Of a DNA stretch of 64,000 nt, positions 24,794 through 32,711 are shown one piece after another. The stretch is taken from NCBI GenBank assembly GCA_046331625.1, contig JAXLQL010000004.1, positions 1 through 64,000 of the forward strand. The letters run 5' to 3'. Both the position numbers and the translations under genes were made by a program. Positions within the stretch are counted from its first letter, which is position 1. Every line of letters starts with the position of its first letter. This DNA comes from JAXLQL01 sp046331625. GTDB lineage: Bacteria; Acidobacteriota; Terriglobia; Bryobacterales; Bryobacteraceae. The notes beneath the pieces are model-generated. The model had not been told where the DNA came from and searched no databases. It was given only the letters and a program-made list of their open reading frames with translations.

Positions 24794-25669
24794 CTACCCT
24801 CGGACCACTTGTTCGAACCCGGGGCGTCGCGTGATGGCGCCCGAAGCCAGGAACACCTCGACCGCTTGTTCAAAGTGCTGGCGTGAAATCTCGATGCCGC
24901 CGTTCCAACATCCGAGTCCTTGATAGGCGGCAACAGCCGTGGTCAGCGCCGCGATCGAAGAGTCCGGAAAGTAGCTCGCTTCCATACGCGCCACCTCGGC
25001 GGGATCGGCGCTGCGCACCCACTCCCGCGCCGCGCTATACGCACGCAGGAACGCGTCAGCCGCGTCGGTCTCGAGGAACTCCGGTAGCGCGCACAAGCTG
25101 CTGAACGCGACCTCGGGCATCGCCGCTCCCACTGACGCAACCACGCGGCCAACCCCATCTTCTTCCAGCCGGTGCGCCACCGGGCTCTGGAAGTGTGCGA
25201 ACTCTCCTCGCCCCGAACGAAACGCTGCCTCCATTTCTTCGGGTGTTCCGGCATCGATCCATTCGATCCGCGAAAGATCCACGCCGTTGTATCGAAGCGC
25301 GTAGCGCAACATCCCCAGCGGCTGCCCGGCATGATCGGCCACTAGCGAACGGCCTTCGAGAGCTCGCCATTCGAACTCGCCCTCGTGCGATCGCCTCACA
25401 AGGAAGAACCCGTCGCGGCAGTTGATCTGCGCGAAGTGGACCGGCAGATCTGTCACTCCCTTCTCGAGCGGCGCAAAGTGAGACGACACCGCCGATTGAA
25501 TCACGTGCGCCTTGCCCATGCGCAGCATCTCCCGCGAAGTGGCTCCGGGCGCGAGCACACCATACCTGGTTGCCAAGCCTTCGCGCGCGAGGAACGGTCC
25601 GGCGAGAGTCGCGATCAGCGGACTGTAGAACGCCGAATGCCGCGAGACGAGAATCGACAGTGTCTGCAT
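24794..25669 (-). CDS. Periplasmic-binding-fold protein (NMT1/SsuA/THI5-like), apparently without signal peptide
   Basis: The 291-residue protein has the two-lobe layout of ABC substrate-binding proteins of the SsuA/THI5 group: an opening LSILVSRHSAFYSPLIATL, then YGVLAPGATSREMLRMGKAHVIQS, and a C-terminal helical half. No signal peptide or lipobox is seen, since Met is followed directly by strand one. That suggests a cytosolic role or a start further upstream that I cannot find. No transporter permease or ATPase is nearby. It is divergent from miaA by 49 bp, with a -10-like TACGAT (25684-25679) 9 nt before the start. Confidence 0.65.
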   Translation of the reverse strand: MQTLSILVSRHSAFYSPLIATLAGPFLAREGLATRYGVLAPGATSREMLRMGKAHVIQSAVSSHFAPLEKGVTDLPVHFAQINCRDGFFLVRRSHEGEFEWRALEGRSLVADHAGQPLGMLRYALRYNGVDLSRIEWIDAGTPEEMEAAFRSGRGEFAHFQSPVAHRLEEDGVGRVVASVGAAMPEVAFSSLCALPEFLETDAADAFLRAYSAAREWVRSADPAEVARMEASYFPDSSIAALTTAVAAYQGLGCWNGGIEISRQHFEQAVEVFLASGAITRRPGFEQVVRG

Positions 25670-25703
25670 GTCTCGACCATCGTAGCCCCGCTGCCGCGCC
25701 GTC

Positions 25704-25712
25704 TGCTAATCT
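25704..25712 (+). promoter_or_regulatory. Extended -10 for miaA, leaderless spacing
   Basis: TGC-TAATCT (25704-25712) ends exactly 6 nt before TTG 25719. It supports that unusual start codon as the 5' end of the mRNA, or GTG 25740 if there is a 20-nt leader. Confidence 0.45.
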
Positions 25713-25718
25713 GCGCAG

Positions 25719-26651
25719 TTGGATTCGCTCTCTCCGCTCGTGGTCATCGCCGGACCCACCGGTTCGGGCAAGAGCGGACTCGCGCTGCGCCTGGCGCACC
25801 GCTTCCATGGCGAGATCGTCAATTGCGACTCGGTGCAGATCTATCGCCATTTCCGCATCGGCGCGGCGAAGCTCGCGCCTGAGGAGCAGGAAGGCATTCC
25901 GCATCACATGCTCGATGTCGCCGAACCGGACGAAACGTACACCGCGGGCGATTACTCGCGGCAAGCACGAGCGGCTATCCGCGGAATCACAGTTCGGCAC
26001 CATTTGCCGATCGTAGTCGGCGGCACGGGCTTCTATTTGCGAGCGCTCATCGAGGGCTTGTTCGAAGGGCCCGCACGCGATGAAGCGATCCGCTCGCGGC
26101 TCGCGGGGCGAGAAGCGAAAAGAGCGGGGTCATTGCACCGGATTCTGAGGCGGCTCGACCCCGCCGCGGCCAAACGCATCCACGCCAAGGACGTCAATAA
26201 GGTGATGCGCGCGCTCGAGGTGATTCTCATCGAGCGCAAGCCGCTCACTGTGCTCCATGAGGAAGGCCGCGATGCGCTGGAAGGATATCGCGTGCTCAGG
26301 CTCGGATTGAATCCGCCGCGAGCGGAGCTGTACGCGCGCCTCGACGCTCGCGCCGCCGCGATGTTCCGCGAAGGCCTGCTCGAAGAGACGCAATCGATTC
26401 TCGATCGCGGGTACGCCGGCGCCTCAAAGCCGTTCGAGTCGCTCGGCTATGCGCAGGCCTTGCGCGTGCTGCGCGGCGAGATGAGCGTGGAAGCCGCCAT
26501 CGCCGAGACGCAATTGCAAACGCGGCAATACGCGAAGCGTCAATGGACCTGGTTTCGCCGCGACAAGAACATTGTGTGGCTCGACGGATTCGGTGGAAAC
26601 GAAGACGTAGCCGCGCGAGCCGAAGAGCATGTGCGCGGTTTCCTCGGCTGA
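25719..26651 (+). CDS. miaA: tRNA dimethylallyltransferase MiaA
   Basis: MiaA transfers a dimethylallyl group to A37 of tRNAs reading UNN codons. The 310-residue protein has the P-loop GPTGSGKS (12-19), the DSVQIYR motif, the VVGGTGFYLRALIEG helix and the C-terminal QLQTRQYAKRQWTWFRRD tRNA-binding segment; all are diagnostic. The start may be TTG 25719 (matches promoter spacing) or GTG 25740, which begins just before the first beta strand. Length is normal for the family. Confidence 0.95.
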   Translation: MDSLSPLVVIAGPTGSGKSGLALRLAHRFHGEIVNCDSVQIYRHFRIGAAKLAPEEQEGIPHHMLDVAEPDETYTAGDYSRQARAAIRGITVRHHLPIVVGGTGFYLRALIEGLFEGPARDEAIRSRLAGREAKRAGSLHRILRRLDPAAAKRIHAKDVNKVMRALEVILIERKPLTVLHEEGRDALEGYRVLRLGLNPPRAELYARLDARAAAMFREGLLEETQSILDRGYAGASKPFESLGYAQALRVLRGEMSVEAAIAETQLQTRQYAKRQWTWFRRDKNIVWLDGFGGNEDVAARAEEHVRGFLG

Positions 26652-26661
26652 GTTTTTTTTC

Positions 26662-26688
26662 GGAACCTTTCCGGCATCCCGCCGTATT
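26662..26688 (+). promoter_or_regulatory. Candidate ECF-sigma-type promoter
   Basis: GGAAC (26662-26666) and CGTATT (26683-26688) are separated by 16 nt. This resembles the GGAAC / CGT(A/C)T pattern of extracytoplasmic-function sigma promoters. It follows a run of eight T after the miaA stop and precedes a small exported protein gene. Prediction by eye only. Confidence 0.35.
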
Positions 26689-26697
26689 ACCTGATGA

Positions 26698-26743
26698 GCG
26701 CGTAGCAAACGCGCCGAATCGAAATCAAGGCCCGGATCGGGCC
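26698..26743 (+). promoter_or_regulatory. Two perfect hairpins in the 5' leader of the small exported protein gene
   Basis: Hairpin one is GCGCGT (26698-26703), a 5-nt loop and ACGCGC (26709-26714). Hairpin two is GGCCCG (26729-26734), loop GAT and CGGGCC (26738-26743). Both lie between the predicted promoter and the AGGAG site at 26752-26756. They may set mRNA stability or translation; no T-run follows either. Confidence 0.4.
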
Positions 26744-26765
26744 GCAAAACCAGGAGATGTTCCCC

Positions 26766-27080
26766 ATGAAGAAGCTCGCAGTGTCTTTGTTCGCAGCGGC
26801 GGTGATGATTGCCCAAGCCGCGCAGTCGCATACGGTACGTTTGTTCCAGCCTTCCATCATCGCGGGTGAGACGCTGAAGCCCGGCGAGTACCGGATGGTG
26901 CTCGATGGATCGACGCTCACCGTGCAACAGCGTGGCAAGAAGATCCAGGCCGAGGTGAGCGTGCAGGAAGGCGAGAAGAAGTTCGCCAGCACTTCGGTCC
27001 GCTACGAGAACGGCGACGGCAACTACAAGCTGAAGGAAATCCGCTTGGGCGGCACGAACAAGATCGTTACGTTGAACTGA
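26766..27080 (+). CDS. Small exported protein, unknown function
   Basis: The 104-residue product has a clear signal peptide (MKKLAVSLFAAAVMIAQAAQ). A mature domain of about 85 residues with alternating beta-strand pattern follows (HTVRLFQPSIIAGETLKPGEYRM; KKIQAEVSVQEGEKKFAS). No Cys or recognised catalytic motif is present. Start ATG 26766 is preceded at 9 nt by a good AGGAG (26752-26756); the upstream ATG 26757 would overlap that site. Its leader, rare in this window for having a strong Shine-Dalgarno, and its possible ECF promoter suggest stress-responsive high expression. I do not recognise the family with certainty. Confidence 0.75.
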   Translation: MKKLAVSLFAAAVMIAQAAQSHTVRLFQPSIIAGETLKPGEYRMVLDGSTLTVQQRGKKIQAEVSVQEGEKKFASTSVRYENGDGNYKLKEIRLGGTNKIVTLN

Positions 27081-28232
27081 TCACTGCGCCGCGTTGGCGC
27101 CCCGATCTTCGTAGCTGTCTTTCAAGCGCTCGAGTCCTGCGGTGCGATAATCGCCCGCGCGAGGACCCGTAGCCTTCAAGCAGTAGTTGAGCAGCAACGT
27201 TGCGTCTTCGTCGTCTGGAGTCCGCTCGATCACCGATCGAAAGCGCTCCGCGGCCGTATCGAACGATCCGCGCTTCCACAGCAGATAGCCGACGTTGAAG
27301 TGATAGTCGGCATCGCGCGGTTCGGCGGTGAGCGCTTTCTGGAAGAGGTCGAAAGCCTCGGGCCGATTCTGGCGCGAGAGCGCGGCTCCCAAGTTGTTCC
27401 ACACTTCGGGAACGTTGAGTGATGCGGCCAGCTTCTCGTATGTCCTGGCCGCGTTTTGAAATCCGTGTAGCTGATACTGGCTCAGCCCGAGCAGGAAGCT
27501 CGCTTCGAGGAAGTTGCCGTTGGTGGGCGAGACTTTCTCGAGCCACGTCGTGGCCTCTCGATAATTCTCTTTGTCGAAGTGCATGCGGCCGAGGTTGAAG
27601 CACGGCTGCGTGAACGCGGGATCGATGTGGAAGGCTTGCGTGAAGTAGCGATGCTGCTGGTCTTCCACCGTGGCCAACAACCCACGATAATAGTTCTCCA
27701 CCGCGGCCAGCTTGAACGAAGGCTGGTTGTTCACGAACTCTTCCCGGCTTTGTTCGAACCGCGGATTCAGCCATCGCTTCAGCTTCCAAGCCAAGCCGAG
27801 TTGGAGCCCCGGCAGGTCGTCGAGACTGCCCTGTTCGTTGAACTCAGCCAGGCGCATCGCGGACCGCCGATCGAGCACGCGCGCCACGATGGTGAGCGCT
27901 TTCTTCGGCGGCTTGTCGGGCGGATCGGCGGCAAGTTCGAAATCGCCATAAACCACGCGATCGGCGCCGACAGCCTCGGCCACTTTCACCACTGACGCAA
28001 GACTCATCGGAGCACCGCGCAGCGACAGACGGCGGCCGGCGTCTATGCGCTCTTCTCGGCTGATCATAGGCGCCGTCCCGATCAGCTTCTCGCGAACCGT
28101 CTCGGCCAAGCTCTCACCCATCCAATCGAGCGTGGCGTTTTTCGATCGATTGGAGAACGGTGCAACGAGGTATGACTCGGCCACCGCATTCGGAACAAAC
28201 GATACCGAAAGGAGGATCGCGGCGAGGCGCAT
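27081..28232 (-). CDS. Exported protein with FlgO/TolB-N-like domain and TPR repeats
   Basis: This 383-residue protein has a signal peptide (MRLAAILLSVSFVPNAVA). Its N-terminal alpha/beta domain (about 20-130) has the PFSNRSKNATLDWMGESLAE pattern seen in FlgO/TolB-N-like modules. TPR units follow (EAFDLFQKALTAEPRDADY, FDTAAERFRSVIERTPDDE). Function is probably envelope scaffolding. I place the start at ATG 28232; the frame is open to 28547 but that part lies inside the upstream gene. It is the third gene of an operon (8 bp after the TIGR03437-type gene). Its stop abuts the converging stop: TGATCA at 27078-27083. Confidence 0.78.
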   Translation of the reverse strand: MRLAAILLSVSFVPNAVAESYLVAPFSNRSKNATLDWMGESLAETVREKLIGTAPMISREERIDAGRRLSLRGAPMSLASVVKVAEAVGADRVVYGDFELAADPPDKPPKKALTIVARVLDRRSAMRLAEFNEQGSLDDLPGLQLGLAWKLKRWLNPRFEQSREEFVNNQPSFKLAAVENYYRGLLATVEDQQHRYFTQAFHIDPAFTQPCFNLGRMHFDKENYREATTWLEKVSPTNGNFLEASFLLGLSQYQLHGFQNAARTYEKLAASLNVPEVWNNLGAALSRQNRPEAFDLFQKALTAEPRDADYHFNVGYLLWKRGSFDTAAERFRSVIERTPDDEDATLLLNYCLKATGPRAGDYRTAGLERLKDSYEDRGANAAQ

Positions 28233-28240
28233 CGATCCTT

Positions 28241-30025
28241 CTATTGTCGCGCAGATTTGACAGGTAGCTCGGCGAGATCCGTGAAAGAGTCCGCGGTCCG
28301 GATCGCAACCGCCGCGGACTCGCCTGGCGGCAGCTCCTCCGGCAGCTTCACGTTGATCTGATACACGCCCACGAAACCTGGCATCGCGCCGGCAAATTCG
28401 ATTTCGCCCGGGCGGCCCGAGAACAACGCGGCGAGATCGTTGAGATCGGACGAGAGACCAGCCAGCGTCAGGATCACGATCTCGCTTGGCTCGGCGGGCC
28501 GCGCTGGTGTGATCGGCGCGAAATCCGGATGGTATGCAGCCGCCCAACCCACTCCGCTCGTGTTCGAAAACAAGGCAGGGCTGGTCGAAGCCACATCCAC
28601 CTCGATCACATTCGATGCTTTGCCGTCCACTGTGGCTTGAATCGCGGCCAAGCCGGGCGCGGTGCTCGAGGGCACCACGGCTTCGATCGATTCGGGCGAA
28701 ACTGCGCGTAGCGGAGCAGCCTCGCCATTGAACGTGACCCGGACTCCGCCGAGTTCCAAGAGCGGGTCCGCGGTTGCGCGAACTCGCGATGCGGCCAAGC
28801 CGGAACCGGTCAGAGTGATCAGCGCGCCTGGCGCGACGGAAGCTCCGGGGACAACGGGCGCTGCCGAGTTGGCGATGCCTGCGGGATCGAGGAACACGCC
28901 CGATGCGGATCTCCGCGTTTGACGCACGCCCACGAAGATTCCGTGATCGAGCGCGAGCTCTCCCGTTGCGCCCACCTGCGCTCCGGCGAACAAGGCGAAG
29001 TCATCGCTGAACGCGATGTTGGCGAGGCCCACGCGGAGTGCAGGCCCCAGCATGCTGGGCGCGCCCGTGCCGAGGTAGTAGCGATTGAGCGTGGTGAGGT
29101 TGGTGCGCCGGCCCGCCATCTGCACACGCTGTGCCACGGTTGCGGTTCCATCGCCGTTCGATGACGCGGTGCCAGCGGCAGCTCCGAAACGGGCGCCTTC
29201 GGGATTGAACTCGAAGTCGTTTTCGGCGAGCAACTCCGAGATCCAATAGGGTCCACGAAACAGGAATGCCGCCACGTCGGGATTCTTGCGCACGGCGATG
29301 AAGATGTCGCGTTGCGCGGGCGACGTGGAGAATCCGAGAATCAAGCCGCCACCCGGCGCGACGAGGATTTCGCGATCGCGTGCAAGCACCTCGGACCCTT
29401 CTGCGAACGTCGCCGTGCCGGTGCCATCGGAGCGGATCGCGTAGGTGGACGCCATGATCTGCTCGCGCCGCATCGTATCGTCGACCGAGGCGAGATGTCC
29501 GTTGACCGCGGCGTGCGGGAATCCGCCAGCACCGTCGGCTTCGAGCTCGACGAATGCGGTGGCCAAGCCAGCGCTATCGCCGCGCGCTAGCGAAAGATAC
29601 GCCGCGCCGTATTCGCCCCGCACATCCGCCGCCGTGATTCCGGTCCCGGCTTTGAAGGCGATGAACAGGTCATAGTCTTCTTCGCCCGAGTCGACCGACG
29701 AGCCGAGTAGGAAGCGGCCTCCGTCTCCGGACCGCACGCGGAGCCGCGCATCGGCTTTGGCGGGATTCGTCATCGACACGGTTCCGGCGGGTGAAACCTG
29801 AAAGTTGCCACTTGCGGTGAGCGGCTGTGCCGCGGCTTCGCCCGTTGCCATTCGGGCGCGCAGCGTATAGCTGCCGCCCGCGTCAAAGGTGATGACACCG
29901 CCGAGATTCCGGGCCAAAGGCTTGCGCGATCCGCGCAAGTGCAGTTGCACGAACTGGTAGTCTCCCAGTGGAGCTTGTGCGGCGGCCACCGCCGCCAGCA
30001 GCGTGAGACTAGCGAGAAGGCGCAT
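28241..30025 (-). CDS. Secreted protein with TIGR03437-type (Solibacter) C-terminal Ig-like domain
   Basis: This 594-residue protein has a signal peptide (MRLLASLTLLAAVAAAQA) and a repetitive beta-rich middle. The C-terminal region (about 375-594) is of IPT/TIG-like type: GASVAPGALITLTGSGLA, LGGVRVTFNGEAAPLRAVSPE and GFVGVYQINVKLPEELPPGE. That last motif set is the hallmark of the C-terminal domain found in many Solibacter secreted proteins. No catalytic site is visible; an adhesive or cell-surface role is inferred. It overlaps the upstream peroxidase gene by 17 bp, so it is translationally coupled to it. Confidence 0.85.
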   Translation of the reverse strand: MRLLASLTLLAAVAAAQAPLGDYQFVQLHLRGSRKPLARNLGGVITFDAGGSYTLRARMATGEAAAQPLTASGNFQVSPAGTVSMTNPAKADARLRVRSGDGGRFLLGSSVDSGEEDYDLFIAFKAGTGITAADVRGEYGAAYLSLARGDSAGLATAFVELEADGAGGFPHAAVNGHLASVDDTMRREQIMASTYAIRSDGTGTATFAEGSEVLARDREILVAPGGGLILGFSTSPAQRDIFIAVRKNPDVAAFLFRGPYWISELLAENDFEFNPEGARFGAAAGTASSNGDGTATVAQRVQMAGRRTNLTTLNRYYLGTGAPSMLGPALRVGLANIAFSDDFALFAGAQVGATGELALDHGIFVGVRQTRRSASGVFLDPAGIANSAAPVVPGASVAPGALITLTGSGLAASRVRATADPLLELGGVRVTFNGEAAPLRAVSPESIEAVVPSSTAPGLAAIQATVDGKASNVIEVDVASTSPALFSNTSGVGWAAAYHPDFAPITPARPAEPSEIVILTLAGLSSDLNDLAALFSGRPGEIEFAGAMPGFVGVYQINVKLPEELPPGESAAVAIRTADSFTDLAELPVKSARQ

Positions 30026-31166
30026 CTACCAACTCCGGTGGAATAGCGTCAGCCGGCATTTCGCCGGTGAGGTGGCGCATGAACTCGGCCAGGTCTTTGA
30101 TCGCCTGGGGCTGGACTTCCTTGGGAATGTCGGGCACGCCGGGAGCGGGCATGCAATTCGAGATGTACGGATTCGGACGCCCGCCCTTGAAGTAGAAGTC
30201 CACCGCATCTTCGAGCGTCTTGATGCTGCCGTCATGCATGTAGGGCGCGGTGAGCGCGATGTTGCGCAGCGTCACCGAACGGAACGCGCCCACCAGACGC
30301 GGATTCCCTGTGATGGCGTTGCGGCCGAAATCGAGAATCGTGCGCGTCTCGGGATCGAACGCCACACCGGTGTTGTGGAATCGCGCTTCAGTAAACGTGG
30401 ACCACTTCTCGTCGATGCGATGGCAGCTCACACAGTTGGCTGCTTCGAGCGAAGGGTTCAAGTAGAACGTCAGGCCGCGGATCGCCGACTCGGTCATCGC
30501 CGACTTGTCTCCACCGTACTTGTAACGGTCAAACGCGGAGTTGCCGCTCACGAGCGTGCGCTCATAGGATGCGATCGACTTGCCGACCATCTCGTAGTTG
30601 ATGGGTCCGGCGCCCCACGCCTTCGCGAACAAGTCGACGTAGACCGGATCGGCGGAAAGCTTGCGCACCACTCCCGCGAGCGAGTGCGCGAACTCCACCG
30701 GATTCTGAACGGGTCCGGCGGCTTGCTCTTCGAGCGTGGCGGCGCGGCCATCCCAGAATTGCGTTTCGCTATAGGCGGAGTTGAGCACGGTGGGCGCGTT
30801 GCGGTTGCCCTTCAGATCGTTGAAGCCGAGCGAGACCGGGCGCGGATCGGCGAAGCCGGCTTTGGGATCGTGGCAGCTTGCGCACGAGATTTTGTTGTCG
30901 CGCGAGAAGAGCTTGTCGAAGAAAAGCTTTCGCCCCAGGAACACCGTCTCAGCGGTAGGTGGGTTGTCGGCCGGGATCGGCACGGGAGGTAGACCGAGTG
31001 GAGCTTTGATCGCGATCGGCCTCCCCGTTGGGAAAACACGGCGGACCGTCTGGCCTTCGAGTGCACGAGTGCGCGCGCGAATCGGGATGTCTTGCGGGAA
31101 GGTTGGGATCGCGAAAAGCGCGGAAAGACAAAACAACAGAAATTTGTTCCGGGCTAGTACCATCAT
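30009..31166 (-). CDS. Di-haem cytochrome c peroxidase / MauG family
   Basis: The 385-residue exported protein has a signal segment (about 7-25) and two c-type haem sites, CASCH (C95, C98, H99) and CVSCH (C245, C248, H249). A conserved Met (M310 in APYMHDGS) is the likely sixth ligand of the electron-transfer haem. The EFFDGRAATLE-like segment (QFWDGRAATLEEQA) and the end motif LAEFMRHLTG also fit bacterial CcpA/MauG. It would reduce H2O2 in the periplasm or oxidise a partner protein. It heads an operon with a TIGR03437-type protein and a TPR protein. ATG 31163 is an equally good start. Confidence 0.92.
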   Translation of the reverse strand: MMVLARNKFLLFCLSALFAIPTFPQDIPIRARTRALEGQTVRRVFPTGRPIAIKAPLGLPPVPIPADNPPTAETVFLGRKLFFDKLFSRDNKISCASCHDPKAGFADPRPVSLGFNDLKGNRNAPTVLNSAYSETQFWDGRAATLEEQAAGPVQNPVEFAHSLAGVVRKLSADPVYVDLFAKAWGAGPINYEMVGKSIASYERTLVSGNSAFDRYKYGGDKSAMTESAIRGLTFYLNPSLEAANCVSCHRIDEKWSTFTEARFHNTGVAFDPETRTILDFGRNAITGNPRLVGAFRSVTLRNIALTAPYMHDGSIKTLEDAVDFYFKGGRPNPYISNCMPAPGVPDIPKEVQPQAIKDLAEFMRHLTGEMPADAIPPELVDAPSR

Positions 31167-31225
31167 TTCGAGCGTACAACGTCGATGCCGCCGCTGTCAT
31201 CAGGGGATCTCCTCGCAAGTCGCCG

Positions 31226-32665
31226 TCACCACCAGCTCCAAGTCGAATAGGAAGCCGGTGCGCCCTGAATGTGCGAATAGGTTGCAGAGGCAAGCGTGAA
31301 GCAGCCCGCGACGGCGGCGGCGGCAATGAGCAGGTTCGAGGGCGATCGCAACAGCTCGAAGACCTCGCGCCTTCCCAGCCGGAAGATCACGAAGCCGTAA
31401 ATCAGCGTCCAAGCGGGCAGCAGGAACCGGGGTTCGACCGCCGTGGGGATGGCGAGAAGGGCTGGAAGCAGGAAGGTAGCGGCCAATGCGACGCGCCACT
31501 CCGCGCCGCGAAACTGGATCGTGCGCCATCGGCGGATACACCATGTGATGGCCACGCAGATCATCGCGAAGTTCGCGGCCGCCAGGAGAGCGCTACGAGG
31601 CGCCACGCGCTCGAGGTACAGGTCCGGATATGCGACGTCGAGCCCGTTGAAAAGGTGCCGCAAATAGGCACGCGCGAAGAACAGAGGGTGCCGGACAACC
31701 ATCTCCAGATATTTCCGAAGCGCCGGCTCCTGCGCCAAGTCGCGCGGATCGCGGGCGCGATCGAATCCTGAAAGATCTTGTCCGGCCACGTCGGCGAAGA
31801 TTATGGATATTGGAAACCCTCCGCCGCCGACGTTGGTTTCGTATTTCTGGATGGCCACTCCCCACGCCAGTTGCTGCAAATAGAGACTCGGCAGACGCGC
31901 CTCGGCCGAGGAATGAGCGAACGGATTCGAGGTGCGGTAGATCCGCTGATTGACGAACGCTTGTGGCAGCACGGACAGAGTCACTCCACCCACGAATGCC
32001 AGCGCTGCCACGCGGACGGCGGCCGTTCGTGTCCGCCACAGGTGCCAACACACCAGCAGGCCCGAGCTCCAAAGTGCTGACTCGTTGATAGGCCGCGCGT
32101 TGGCCGCCAGCCCCAGGCAGATACCGCCTGCCAGTGCAGCCGCGGCGCCCCAGCGGCCTGGCAGATCCGTTGGAAGATACAGCAGGCCCACAGCCAATGC
32201 CAACAACGCGGGAAAATCGCTAAGAGGTTGCAGAAGGTGGCCGCGCCAGTAGATGAAGCCCAGCAAGCAGAAAGCCAAGACCGGAGAGAGAGTGAGCCGC
32301 ACCGCGAAGACGCGCCCAAACAGCGTAGGCAGCGCCACGGCCAGCACTGCGGCTCCCAGAAAGGCGGACACGACTCTGAAAAAGACCATGTCGGGGATGC
32401 TGAGCCCCGCCGCTGCCTTCTGGATCAGATAGACGAAGAACGGAACCGAGTAAGTACGCAAATAGGCGTAGTAGTTGGAAAACGAGAATCCGTCGCTGGT
32501 TTCGAAGGTCTTGGCCAGCCACCAATACCCGGCGGCGTCGCCGTACTGGGCCGTGTGCTTCTCTCGCAGCGCGGCCACCGACAGAAGCGCTGCTGTAACA
32601 AAGAAGCCTGCGGTCCTCGGGTTCCTTCTCGCAGCCGCTGCTACGCGAGTCAGCCAGTCATTCAC
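31226..32665 (-). CDS. Polytopic membrane protein, GT-C-type glycosyltransferase-like
   Basis: This 479-residue protein has about ten to twelve hydrophobic helices. The first extracytoplasmic loop contains YGDAAGYWWLAKTF, a position where GT-C enzymes (GT39/GT83-like) carry their catalytic Asp. A second acidic pair occurs in QPLSDFPALL. Such enzymes move sugars from polyprenyl carriers to proteins, lipids or glycans on the outer side of the inner membrane. No closer family can be named. The start is GTG 32665, with a -10-like TAAAAT 9 nt upstream on the minus strand. It follows a second polytopic gene by 46 bp. Confidence 0.65.
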   Translation of the reverse strand: MNDWLTRVAAAARRNPRTAGFFVTAALLSVAALREKHTAQYGDAAGYWWLAKTFETSDGFSFSNYYAYLRTYSVPFFVYLIQKAAAGLSIPDMVFFRVVSAFLGAAVLAVALPTLFGRVFAVRLTLSPVLAFCLLGFIYWRGHLLQPLSDFPALLALAVGLLYLPTDLPGRWGAAAALAGGICLGLAANARPINESALWSSGLLVCWHLWRTRTAAVRVAALAFVGGVTLSVLPQAFVNQRIYRTSNPFAHSSAEARLPSLYLQQLAWGVAIQKYETNVGGGGFPISIIFADVAGQDLSGFDRARDPRDLAQEPALRKYLEMVVRHPLFFARAYLRHLFNGLDVAYPDLYLERVAPRSALLAAANFAMICVAITWCIRRWRTIQFRGAEWRVALAATFLLPALLAIPTAVEPRFLLPAWTLIYGFVIFRLGRREVFELLRSPSNLLIAAAAVAGCFTLASATYSHIQGAPASYSTWSWW

Positions 32666-32711
32666 TGACCGACCATTTTACTCCGCACGGAGGGATACCG
32701 GCTCTCGTGAC

